DNA of 7,787 nt from Acidobacteriota bacterium (GCA_029942065.1 JAPYTY010000089.1:1-7787); one strand, 5' to 3'. Counted from the stretch's first letter, positions 1-6,876 are shown. Program-made: numbers and translations. Notes: a model not told the origin generated them from the letters alone.

Positions 1-1
1 G

Positions 2-1312
2 GGCACGGCACTGGCCTTACCGTTGCTGGAATCAATGGTGCCCGCCCTGGCTGCGATGGAAAGTACCACGGCCAAACGGGCGACCCGATTGTCCTTCGTC
101 TATTCTCCGAACGGGATGATCATGGACCATTGGACGCCGCTGACCGAAGGTGCCGGTTTTCAGTTGCCTCCGACCTTGCAGCCCTTGGCCCCCTTTCGGG
201 ACCGCATGCTGGTCCTGAGCGGCCTGAGCCACAACCTGGCCTATCCACAGCCTGGAGAAGGTGAGGTCGCACCGCATGAGCGCGCCGGGGCCACCTTCCT
301 GACGGGCGTCCATCCCAAAATGGAAGGCAATGTGGGGATCTCGGTGGACCAGATTGCCGCCCGGGAACTGGGCAAGCAAACCCAGCTGGCCTCGCTCGAG
401 CTGGGCCTGCACAACCTGGGTCTCCACAACACCGATGTTGCAGGAGTGTGCGAAAGAGGTTGGAGCTGTGCCTACCTCAACACCCTCTCCTGGAGTACCG
501 CCACCACGCCGCTTCCCAGCGAAGGCCGTCCGCGCGCAGTCTTTGAGCGCCTTTTCGGGGACAGCGACACCACTGATCCGGCCCAACGGCTGGCCCGAAT
601 TCAGCAGGACGGCAGCCTGCTGGACTCGGTGACCGAGGCGACCACGGATTTAATGAGCCAGCTCGGTCCCAGGGACCGGGTCCAGCTCAGCCAGTATCTT
701 GATGCTGTTCGAGATATCGAGCGCCGTATCCAGATCGCTGAAGGACAGACCTCTCGTGAGATTCCAGCGGTGGACCGGCCGGCCGGCTATCCGGCCACCT
801 TCGATGCGTACGCCAGGCTGATGTTTGACTTGCAGGTGCTGGCCTACCAGACCGACATGACCCGGGTCAGCACCTTCATGATGGGTCGGGAATCGAGCAA
901 CCGGGCCTTTCCCGAGATCGGCATCCCCGATGCCCACCATCCCCTGTCGCACCACCGGGGAGATACGGCCAAGATCGCCCAGCTCATCCAGATCGATCTT
1001 TATCATGCCAAATTGTTTGCCTATTTCCTGGAGAAAATGCGGACTACCCCGGACGGCGACGGTTCCCTGCTCGACAGTACCGCGATTGTTTTCGGCAGCG
1101 CCATCAGCGACGGCAATGCACACTCGTACAGCGACCTGCCCATCCTGCTGTTCAGCGGCAGAGAGGGCCAGATCAAGCAGGATCGTCACCTTCGATTTGC
1201 CAAGGACACACCGATGTCGAATCTCTACCTGACCATTCTGGGCAATCTGGGGATTCCGGTGGAGAACTTCGGCGACAGTACCGGAAAGCTCGAACCGCTG
1301 TCTCTGGTTTAA
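2..1312 (+). CDS. DUF1552 (HXXSHH family) exported protein, 5' end missing
   Basis: This is the C-terminal bulk (436 residues) of a DUF1552-family protein; the true start lies left of the window. The frame is open from base 2. Its first residues, GTALALPLLESMVPALA, read like the hydrophobic core of a Tat signal peptide, so a twin-arginine stretch probably lies just upstream, and the TTG at 23 is not the real start. Numbering from that TTG, family marks are SFVYSPNGM (24-32), the HPLSHH motif that gives the family its HXXSHH name (306-311), and the C-terminal block SDGNAHSYSDLPILLFSGR (362-380). The family has no proven activity. In Acidobacteriota, Planctomycetota and Verrucomicrobiota it usually sits beside a DUF1592/DUF1588 protein, which I would expect upstream. 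The downstream ankyrin gene is close enough to be co-transcribed. Family assignment is strong; biochemical role is unknown. Confidence 0.92.
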   Translation, partial: GTALALPLLESMVPALAAMESTTAKRATRLSFVYSPNGMIMDHWTPLTEGAGFQLPPTLQPLAPFRDRMLVLSGLSHNLAYPQPGEGEVAPHERAGATFLTGVHPKMEGNVGISVDQIAARELGKQTQLASLELGLHNLGLHNTDVAGVCERGWSCAYLNTLSWSTATTPLPSEGRPRAVFERLFGDSDTTDPAQRLARIQQDGSLLDSVTEATTDLMSQLGPRDRVQLSQYLDAVRDIERRIQIAEGQTSREIPAVDRPAGYPATFDAYARLMFDLQVLAYQTDMTRVSTFMMGRESSNRAFPEIGIPDAHHPLSHHRGDTAKIAQLIQIDLYHAKLFAYFLEKMRTTPDGDGSLLDSTAIVFGSAISDGNAHSYSDLPILLFSGREGQIKQDRHLRFAKDTPMSNLYLTILGNLGIPVENFGDSTGKLEPLSLV

Positions 1313-1324
1313 AGGTCGATATCC

Positions 1325-1329
1325 GAGGG
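1325..1329 (+). promoter_or_regulatory. Shine-Dalgarno GAGGG deciding the ankyrin gene start
   Basis: GAGGG ends one base before the ATG at 1331 but seven bases before the in-frame ATG at 1337. Normal Shine-Dalgarno spacing favours 1337, which gives a protein beginning MDFKILGWGPAVLL. A weaker AAAGG at 1311-1315 would be 15 bases from the 1331 ATG, which is too far. Confidence 0.55.
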
Positions 1330-1336
1330 TATGAGC

Positions 1337-2812
1337 ATGGATTTTAAAATTCTGGGTTGGGGGCCGGCGGTCCTGCTGTCGTTGACAGGTCTGGTAGCGG
1401 AGGTTCAAGATCTTCGCCTGGTCGAAGCGGCCAAAGAAGGCGCCCGGGAAACCCTGCATCGGTTGGTCGAAGAGGGAGTGGATGTGAATCTGGCTCCGGT
1501 GGATGGCGAGACGGCGCTTCACTGGGCGGCCCACCGGGATGACCTGGAAACGGCACAACTACTGATCGGCGCCGGTGCCGAGGTCAATGCGGCCAACGCC
1601 TACGGAGTCACCTCTCTTTCCCTGGCCTGCACCAACCGAAACGCTGAGATGGTCGAAAAACTGCTCCAGGCCGGAGCCGATCCCAACGCCACCCGGTGGA
1701 CCGGAGAGACGGTCCTGATGACCTGTGCTCGTACCGGCAGCCTGACCTCAGTGAAATCGCTGCTGAACCAGGGAGCCGATCCGAATGCCAGGGAGACCCG
1801 GTGGGAGCAGACCGCTTTGATGTGGGCGCTGGCCGGCGGGCATCCGACGGTCGCAGGGGCGCTGATGGAGCACGGTGCCGACATCCGGGCCCAATCGAGC
1901 CAGGGCTTCACGGCTTTGATGTTTGCGGCCCAGCAGGGAGATGGGGACTCGGTTCGCATGCTGCTGGCAGCGGGAGCAGACCTCAAACACTCCACACCCG
2001 AGCACGGCAATGTGTTGACGGTGGCGAGCGGCAGCGGCCATGAGGCCCTCGCCCTTTTCTTGCTGGAGAAGGGTGCCGATCCCAATTCCCCGAACGGCCG
2101 CGGGGTGACTCCTTTACATTTTGCGGTGCCGGAGGGACTTTCAACCTTCGACGGCCTTAAATACGACGACTTCTACCGGGTGCTTCCTCCCAACATGTCG
2201 GAACTGGCGACGGCGCTGCTGGCCCATGGAGCGGATCCCAACGCCCAGATCAAAAGAGCCAATCCACTGGGACCGGATGCCCCCGCCAAGGAACACGGGA
2301 TGGCCATGCAGACGCCCTTTTTTCTGGCAGCCCTGGCCGGAGATATCGAGATACTCAGACTTCTGGCCGCCCACGGAGCCGATCCTCAGCTGGCAGCTGA
2401 TCGGGGAGTGACGCCACTGATAGCAGCGGCGGGAGCCTCCCGTTATCGCTGGGCAGGGACGCTGGACAGGACCCTCGGGAATGCCCTGGAAACCGTCAAG
2501 GTGCTGGTGGAACTGGGTGCCGACGTCAATCAGATCAGCTCGCAGGGCCAGACCGCGATGCACTCTGCGGCCTTCACGGGACAGGATGAGATTATTCAAT
2601 TTCTGGCCGACCAGGGCGCCGAGGTGGACCTGGTGGACAGCTCCGGACAGACGCCCTGGACGATGGCTCAGGGACTGTCCCCCGGAGTCGCCACTCAGGG
2701 GCGATATGGGATTTTCCAGAGTACCTCGGAACTGCTGGAGAAACTGGGTGCTACTCCCAGGAAAGTGGAACGTGGTCTTCTTCGCAGCGATCCCGTCGCG
2801 ATTCGCCGTTAG
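1337..2812 (+). CDS. Exported ankyrin-repeat protein
   Basis: An ankyrin-repeat protein of 491 residues (493 if the ATG at 1331 is used; numbering here is from 1331). A hydrophobic segment at about 8-23 (ILGWGPAVLLSLTGLVA) looks like a signal peptide, so the repeats should lie in the periplasm or on the surface. About eleven 33-residue ankyrin units follow from about 27 to 450, shown by recurring G-x-T-x-L-x-x-A and L-L-x-x-G-A-D-P/V-N patterns, for example DGETALHWAA (58-67) and LLQAGADPN (111-119). Two units carry insertions: about 268-289 plus 307-325 (including DFYRVLPPNM), and about 370-385. The same kind of insertion is familiar in ankyrin proteins of acidobacteria. No enzymatic domain or CxxCH haem motif is present. 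Ankyrin stacks bind proteins; the partner may be a product of this operon such as the DUF1552 protein, which is inference. It ends in TAG. Confidence 0.9.
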   Translation: MDFKILGWGPAVLLSLTGLVAEVQDLRLVEAAKEGARETLHRLVEEGVDVNLAPVDGETALHWAAHRDDLETAQLLIGAGAEVNAANAYGVTSLSLACTNRNAEMVEKLLQAGADPNATRWTGETVLMTCARTGSLTSVKSLLNQGADPNARETRWEQTALMWALAGGHPTVAGALMEHGADIRAQSSQGFTALMFAAQQGDGDSVRMLLAAGADLKHSTPEHGNVLTVASGSGHEALALFLLEKGADPNSPNGRGVTPLHFAVPEGLSTFDGLKYDDFYRVLPPNMSELATALLAHGADPNAQIKRANPLGPDAPAKEHGMAMQTPFFLAALAGDIEILRLLAAHGADPQLAADRGVTPLIAAAGASRYRWAGTLDRTLGNALETVKVLVELGADVNQISSQGQTAMHSAAFTGQDEIIQFLADQGAEVDLVDSSGQTPWTMAQGLSPGVATQGRYGIFQSTSELLEKLGATPRKVERGLLRSDPVAIRR

Positions 2813-2930
2813 GCCGGGAGACACTCAGGTTGTTCTCGGTCGGTCTCTTCAACTTATCCCATGATTACGCTTCCGGTGCCCTCCCGAACGTGGGAGTGCA
2901 TAGAGTGTCTTGGTGGTATGGGGTCCAGAA

Positions 2931-3124
2931 CCCCGAAGGGGTGATGTGAAATAGCCTGGGGCGTGAGCCCCAGGATTGAACGTGTTGCCAGTGAAGGAGC
3001 CCTGTAGGGGCGATGTAGGGAAACCGTCAATTAGCATGACATCGCCCTTACAGGGCTCTTTCTTTTGCTGACCCAAACAACCTGGGGCTCACGCCCCAGG
3101 CTATTCTATGCCGCCCCTGTGGGG
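2931..3124. repeat. Long inverted repeat made of paired palindromic modules
   Basis: Two 86-base arms (2931-3016 and 3039-3124) flank a 22-base centre and pair without gaps; by hand count 63 of 86 positions are complementary. The similarity is in blocks. Block 1 is CCCC-nnn-GGGG (2931-2941 / 3114-3124). Block 2 is a perfect 25-base match (2950-2974 / 3081-3105) containing the palindrome CCTGGGGC-GTGA-GCCCCAGG. Block 3 is GAGCCCTGTAGGGGCGATGT (2997-3016), matching 3039-3058 at 19 of 20 positions. Linkers between blocks have kept their length (8 and 22 bases) but not their sequence. All blocks share the same dyad centre at 3027.5. Two REP-like units placed head to head, as in BIME elements, is the best description; no transposase is nearby. 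Confidence 0.85.
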
Positions 3125-3157
3125 CTCACGCCCCAGGCTATTCTATGCCGCCCCTGT
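3084..3157. repeat. Perfect 37-base tandem duplication within the palindromic element
   Basis: Two identical 37-base copies lie head to tail (3084-3120 and 3121-3157), followed by a seven-base start of a third copy (GGGGCTC at 3158-3164). Each unit contains the GGGGC-TCAC-GCCCC hairpin and ends in CCCCTGT, which pairs with the GGGG that begins the next copy. The unit is the outer part of the right arm of the long inverted repeat, so the duplication made that arm longer than the left. The perfect identity suggests a recent event such as slippage. Confidence 0.92.
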
Positions 3158-3222
3158 GGGGCTCCGGAGAAGTAAACCCAGGATGCCATATGTAAAGGAT
3201 GGCCTGACAATGGACACCTCGG

Positions 3223-3250
3223 GCGCCTAACCGTCAGGCTGGCGCTTTCT
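3223..3250 (+). terminator. Possible weak terminator hairpin
   Basis: The stem GCGCC (3223-3227) / GGCGC (3241-3245) with a 13-base loop is followed by TTTCTT (3246-3251, overlapping a second dyad). It could end plus-strand transcription from the ankyrin gene, although it lies more than 400 bases past that stop codon. The stem is short, the loop is long and the T tract is broken. Confidence 0.22.
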
Positions 3251-3269
3251 TCGCTCCGCTCAGATGAAG
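3245..3269. repeat. Hairpin with TCGCTnnGCTC-type loop
   Basis: The stem CTTTCT (3245-3250) / AGATGAAG (3262-3269, with a two-base bulge) encloses the loop TCGCTCCGCTC (3251-3261). The loop closely resembles the loops of two hairpins near 6825 and 6853, while the stem is different. It overlaps the possible terminator at 3223-3250, so the two structures would compete. Confidence 0.4.
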
Positions 3270-3308
3270 GCGACGCTTCTGCAGTAGAGGGGGTGTGAGA
3301 TATGCGGG

Positions 3309-5486
3309 CTAAAAACTGAACACGTAGGTGAGTTTGGCGATCAGAGCCCGTTCCGTGACCTCTCCGGTTGAAGTCCTCCGCTCGTTGTAGACCAGGAATA
3401 AATCGCTCAGAGGTCGGTGAATCAGGTTGAAGCGGATGTTGCTGCTGATCTCTTGCAAATCGCTGTTGTACTGGATCAGGGTGTTCAGGAACATCCTCGG
3501 GTTAAAGGCATAGTCGAGGCGCGTGGTCACCAGATCGGTAGCGAAGACTCCCGAGGGCAGGTCGATATTATCGTGCCTCCAGCTCACCTGGGCACGAAAC
3601 TGGGGGGTCTGAAATTTCCCTGTGGCTCGATAAGTGTCCTTGTCCCCGTCAAAAAAGGTGCCCGTGGTTACTTCTCCCGATCCACTGAACATGCGGCTCT
3701 GGTCACTGCCCACCACCAGGATAAACTCATTGAAATCATAGCCGCCGCCGGCGATGGATTGACCGGGGCGTATCGCAAAAGGCTCGGTGAGCCTCTCGAA
3801 TCTTGACCTGGCACCGACCCAGATCAAAGAGCCATTGTGAAAGCTCGCCTGAAAGCGGGCATCCAGGGTCCGGGTTTCCAGCAAGTTGTCCTGGTCGGTG
3901 ATGTAATCCAGATTGACGGACGGCTCAAGTTGACGAATCGAAGGGATGCGTTCCCCGGGCCGGGGCCGAATGGCCAGCCGGCCCGTCGTTTTTCGGATTC
4001 CACTGCGGGGGACGAAGCCCACCTCTGGATCAAAGTTCTCCTGGATCGAGAGGTAGCTGCCGGCCAACGAAAGGAAGGGATCCTGCCATCCGATCCGAAA
4101 CAAACCGGAGAACTGCTGATCACTGATCTCGGGTGTGCTGGTCTTCATCAGAAAAGAAGAGATATCCAGGAATCTCCGGAAGGTCAGATTGGCGTCCACG
4201 CCGTAGGTTCGGTTGAAATCTCCGCCCATTTCCTGTTTGTTGATGAAAATGCCGCCTATATCCGAGTTGCGAAGAATATTTCGACGTACACGGGCCACTG
4301 AAAAGTTGGTGGAAGAGGCCTCCTCGAAATCATCCACCTGCAGCGACAGAAAACCCAATCCGTAGTCTCCGGCGAGCCCCGTGAATCGGGCACCGCCCAG
4401 TATGGGAACCAGTCCGCCTCCAGAGATTCCGATGCGGCGGCTAAAAAACGGAATAACATCGCGGAAGGCACCGAAAAATCCACCCCCCGTGCCGGGCCCG
4501 AACTGGAAGATATTGGCATTTTCCAGAAAGAATTCCCGCTTTTCAGGGAAGAACAGGCTGAAACGGGTCAGATTGATCTGTTGGTCGTCTGCTTCAACCT
4601 GGGAGAAGTCCGTGTTGACGGTCAAGTCCAGAGTCATGTGTGAGCCGACTGCGTATTTGACGTCCAGGCCGGCATCCGGGACAAAGTCCACATCATCCTG
4701 GCGTCGGCGCACCACCGGCAGGCTTACATAGGGTTTGACATACAGGCTCCTACCCGGTCGGACTCTCTCCAGGCCCTCCAGCCTTCCGGCCCAGGAGACA
4801 CGGTTGATAAAGTAGGGACGCGGAATCAGGGCCCAGTGGACGACTTCATTCTTGCGCCGCATCCGACGTAAAAAATTGATGCCCCAGGTCTGGCTCTCGA
4901 CGCTTTGAAACCGAAGGCTCTTGAAGGGGATCGCCATTTCCGCCTGCCAGCCGGCGTCCGTGATCTGGCTTCCGGCATGCCAGATGGTATCCCAATCCAC
5001 GTTGACCTTTCGGCCGTCGTTGCCGAACTGGGAATCGTGTTTGGCTCCCGCCGGGTTGGTACTGAAGAGCATCCCGTTTCGATCATCGTTGAAGGTATCC
5101 AGAACCACTGCAAATACATCGGTATCAAAGGGAGTGTAATCCCGGGTCATGTCGTTGACCACCACCCCTTCGGCTCCCTGGGAATCAAAGCAGCGCACAC
5201 CAATATAAAGGAACTGATCATCGTAGAGGATTCTCACCTCGGTGGCTTCGCTTCCCGCTTCGCCCGTGTCGGGATCCTGTTGAAGGAAGTCACTGATGGG
5301 CTGGGCCAGTTCCCACTGGGGTTCGTCCAGGAAGCCGTCGATTACAAGGGGCTGCCCGATCCGGGTGGCGGTGATTTTCTTTTCCTGGTCGGGGCCGGCA
5401 GAATCGAGCTGCGCCCCCAAAGTGAGGGCCGTCGAACAGGCCATCACAACCCAGCTCAGGACTTTTGGCCATCGGGTCCAGATCAT
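3309..5486 (-). CDS. CBM9-like domain plus DUF5916 outer-membrane barrel protein
   Basis: A 725-residue exported protein. A signal peptide covers about residues 1-25 (basic start, hydrophobic WVVMACSTALTLGA). Residues about 37-235 form a carbohydrate-binding family 9-like beta-sandwich: LVIDGFLDEPQW (47-58), YIGVRCFDS (94-102), WQAEMAIPFKSLRF (180-193) and WGINFLRRMRRKNE (201-214). From about 243 to the end is a DUF5916 region with its hallmark NTDFSQVEADDQQ (291-303) and LFFPEKREFFLENANIF (311-327), then alternating beta strands. The protein ends in YVFSF, a terminal Phe typical of outer-membrane barrels. Its length fits the family. Such proteins are sometimes labelled hydrolases without proof; the likelier role is a surface ligand-binding or transport-associated barrel. 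It is second in an operon after the beta-lactamase-family gene. The ATG at 5486 has a good Shine-Dalgarno. Confidence 0.9.
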   Translation of the reverse strand: MIWTRWPKVLSWVVMACSTALTLGAQLDSAGPDQEKKITATRIGQPLVIDGFLDEPQWELAQPISDFLQQDPDTGEAGSEATEVRILYDDQFLYIGVRCFDSQGAEGVVVNDMTRDYTPFDTDVFAVVLDTFNDDRNGMLFSTNPAGAKHDSQFGNDGRKVNVDWDTIWHAGSQITDAGWQAEMAIPFKSLRFQSVESQTWGINFLRRMRRKNEVVHWALIPRPYFINRVSWAGRLEGLERVRPGRSLYVKPYVSLPVVRRRQDDVDFVPDAGLDVKYAVGSHMTLDLTVNTDFSQVEADDQQINLTRFSLFFPEKREFFLENANIFQFGPGTGGGFFGAFRDVIPFFSRRIGISGGGLVPILGGARFTGLAGDYGLGFLSLQVDDFEEASSTNFSVARVRRNILRNSDIGGIFINKQEMGGDFNRTYGVDANLTFRRFLDISSFLMKTSTPEISDQQFSGLFRIGWQDPFLSLAGSYLSIQENFDPEVGFVPRSGIRKTTGRLAIRPRPGERIPSIRQLEPSVNLDYITDQDNLLETRTLDARFQASFHNGSLIWVGARSRFERLTEPFAIRPGQSIAGGGYDFNEFILVVGSDQSRMFSGSGEVTTGTFFDGDKDTYRATGKFQTPQFRAQVSWRHDNIDLPSGVFATDLVTTRLDYAFNPRMFLNTLIQYNSDLQEISSNIRFNLIHRPLSDLFLVYNERRTSTGEVTERALIAKLTYVFSF

Positions 5487-5496
5487 GGGTGAGGTT

Positions 5497-5502
5497 CTCC
5501 TT
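5497..5502 (-). promoter_or_regulatory. Shine-Dalgarno AAGGAG for the DUF5916 gene
   Basis: Read on the minus strand, AAGGAG lies ten bases before the ATG at 5486 and within the 24-base gap after the upstream gene's stop codon. It fixes the start of the DUF5916 gene and supports translation from a shared mRNA. Confidence 0.7.
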
Positions 5503-5510
5503 GAGCGGTC

Positions 5511-6737
5511 TCAGTCCAGGTAACGGTAAATGAGTTCCTCGAAACCTCGGTATACCTGGATGCACTCCTCGTCGTAAAAGGGCAACACCTGCATCAAGAT
5601 CACCGCTGCGATCTCCTTCTCCGGGTCCGCCCAGAAATGGGTGTTGGCCAGGCCTGCCCAGCTATAGCTTCCCGGTGAGCGCAAATGGCTTTCTTCCTGA
5701 CCGGCCACTGTTATTTGAAACCCGAGGCCGAACTTGTCCCGTCCGGCTCCCAGTGGAAAAGGTCTGGACAGTGCAGGATTGGGACCCGTCTGGGTCTGGA
5801 CGACCACCTCGCCGATCTGGTTTCGGGTCATCATGGCCACGGAATCTTCAGTCAGCAGTCGAATCCCATTGAAGGTTCCTCGATTGAGCAGCATTTGCAG
5901 AAAATTCACATAGTCCTGTGCCGTGGAGAGCAGTCCGCGATCCCCGAAAATGGTCGGCTGTTGCTCGGGAGGGTTGCTTCGTTCAATAAGGGCGCCGTTT
6001 TCTCTCTGGTGACGGGTCACCCGGAGCGGGTATTTCTCCTCGGGAAGGGTGTAATGCGTATCCTGCATGCCGAGTGGGTCAAACATTCTCTTCCGGTAGA
6101 ACCGGGGCAGGGTTTGTCCGCTTATTTGCTTGACCAAATCGCCCAGAACGCGTGTTCCCATCCCGTAGGTCCATCCTTCACCCGGCTGGTGAAGCAGTGG
6201 AAGTTCGGGTTGAGCCAGGCCCGTTTTCTCCTCCAACCCGGACAGGACGCGATTTGAAAAGTTGTAGCCGAATCCCGACGTATGTGTCAGTAGATGCCGG
6301 ATGGTCACCTGTCGTTCCGTATCCTGGATCGAGTAAGTTCCGTCATCCTCATTGAATGAGGTAAGCACTTCCAGGTATTTCATCCTGGGCATGTACAGGG
6401 AGATGGGGTCATCCAGGTCCAGCTTCCCCTCTTCATAGAGCATCATGACAGCGACCGAGGTGACGGGCTTGGTCATGGAGGCGATGCTGAAGATGCTTTC
6501 CGTTCGCATGTCCAGATCATTCTCGAGGTCCATCTTTCCAAAGGACTGGTGGTAGAGGATGCGATCCCGGTTGGCGACGATGGCCACAACCCCGGGAATT
6601 TTCCCGCTCTCAACGGCGCTTTGAAGCAGTTGGTTGATCTCAGAAATACCCATCTCGTTAATCTCCTGCCGGGCTGCCTCCTCGGGCCGGCAGCCTACCA
6701 AAAGGAAAATCGCCGGTATGACCCACAGATATCTCAT
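5511..6737 (-). CDS. Serine beta-lactamase-family (PF00144) lipoprotein hydrolase
   Basis: A 408-residue member of the beta-lactamase/penicillin-binding-protein-like serine hydrolase family (PF00144), which includes esterases, DD-peptidases and class C enzymes. The N-terminus MRYLWVIPAIFLLVGC is a lipoprotein signal with the acylated cysteine at 16, so the enzyme should be anchored in the envelope. The catalytic SxxK motif is SMTK (Ser87, Lys90). HLLTHTSGF (148-156) is the usual family landmark. Tyr191 in WTYGMG takes the place of the YxN tyrosine, with Met where Asn is common. The third motif is SYSWAGLANTHFWADP (357-372), the esterase-like form without a KTG. Antibiotic hydrolysis cannot be claimed; a peptidase or esterase role is as likely. 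It is first in an operon with the DUF5916 gene. No Shine-Dalgarno is visible before the ATG at 6737, but the lipobox requires this start. Confidence 0.92.
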   Translation of the reverse strand: MRYLWVIPAIFLLVGCRPEEAARQEINEMGISEINQLLQSAVESGKIPGVVAIVANRDRILYHQSFGKMDLENDLDMRTESIFSIASMTKPVTSVAVMMLYEEGKLDLDDPISLYMPRMKYLEVLTSFNEDDGTYSIQDTERQVTIRHLLTHTSGFGYNFSNRVLSGLEEKTGLAQPELPLLHQPGEGWTYGMGTRVLGDLVKQISGQTLPRFYRKRMFDPLGMQDTHYTLPEEKYPLRVTRHQRENGALIERSNPPEQQPTIFGDRGLLSTAQDYVNFLQMLLNRGTFNGIRLLTEDSVAMMTRNQIGEVVVQTQTGPNPALSRPFPLGAGRDKFGLGFQITVAGQEESHLRSPGSYSWAGLANTHFWADPEKEIAAVILMQVLPFYDEECIQVYRGFEELIYRYLD

Positions 6738-6745
6738 GGAATGGT

Positions 6746-6774
6746 ATTTTGATCGATAAGAACTTCGGGGACAA
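6746..6774 (-). promoter_or_regulatory. Possible promoter for the beta-lactamase/DUF5916 operon
   Basis: On the minus strand, TTGTCC (6774-6769) and CAAAAT (6751-6746) are 17 bases apart, each matching the sigma70 consensus at four of six positions. Transcription would begin almost at the ATG at 6737, giving a leaderless mRNA. That fits the absence of a Shine-Dalgarno, but the match is weak. Confidence 0.25.
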
Positions 6775-6792
6775 GGAAATAAGAAGGGGATG

Positions 6793-6876
6793 GGAGAAGC
6801 GCGCTTCGCGCGCGGAGAAACTTCTCGCTAACGCTCGGAGTGGAGAAACGCGTCGCCTCTGCTCCGCGTGGAGAAT
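6793..6876. repeat. Row of three hairpins separated by GGAGAA
   Basis: GGAGAA occurs at 6793, 6814, 6842 and 6870; the last three are exactly 28 bases apart. Each gap is one hairpin that fills it: GCGCGC-TTC-GCGCGC (6799-6813), ACTTC/GGAGT with loop TCGCTAACGCTC (6820-6841, one G-T pair), and ACGCG/CGCGT with loop TCGCCTCTGCTC (6848-6869). The two long loops match at 8 of 12 positions while the stems differ but still pair, as expected if structure is what is kept. The first unit has a shortened loop. Confidence 0.7.

Larger units (their letters stand above)
2813..3308. other. Repeat-rich gap between convergent genes
   Basis: A 496-base stretch with no credible gene lies between the ends of the ankyrin gene (plus) and the DUF5916 gene (minus). 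From left to right it holds weak dyads GAGAC/GTCTC (2818-2822 / 2843-2847) and CTCCC/GGGAG (2881-2885 / 2892-2896), a 194-base inverted repeat (2931-3124), a 37-base tandem duplication (3084-3157), and GC-rich hairpins at 3223-3269. A minus-strand open frame across 2849-3076 is built from the repeats and has no protein-like features. The convergent position suits a role in ending transcription from both sides, which is inference. Confidence 0.8.

Noticed and set aside
650..1558. 302-codon minus-strand open frame opposite the DUF1552 gene
   Set aside because: It is antisense to a well-supported gene and runs across the end of that gene into the next. It has no recognisable domain and is rich in Gln/His/Arg/Gly as expected of a shadow frame.
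2141..2824. 227-codon minus-strand open frame opposite the ankyrin gene
   Set aside because: It mirrors the ankyrin repeats, with no domain and no ribosome site worth noting.
2849..3076. 75-codon minus-strand open frame in the convergent gap
   Set aside because: Its sequence (GAHAPGYFTSPLRG and similar) is simply a translation of the palindromic repeats.
3084..3157. CRISPR array
   Set aside because: The copies are directly adjacent without spacers, there are only two, and no cas gene is present.
4905..5492. 195-codon plus-strand open frame inside the DUF5916 gene
   Set aside because: It is antisense to the conserved CBM9-like region, and no protein family is recognisable.
5511..6737. Antibiotic-resistance beta-lactamase
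   Set aside because: The SxxK-type family is broad, and the YGMG and SYSWAG motifs are closer to esterase/peptidase-like members. There is no resistance context.
6793..6876. CRISPR array, suggested by the 28-base period
   Set aside because: Only GGAGAA and parts of the loops are repeated; the units are imperfect hairpins without unique spacers.
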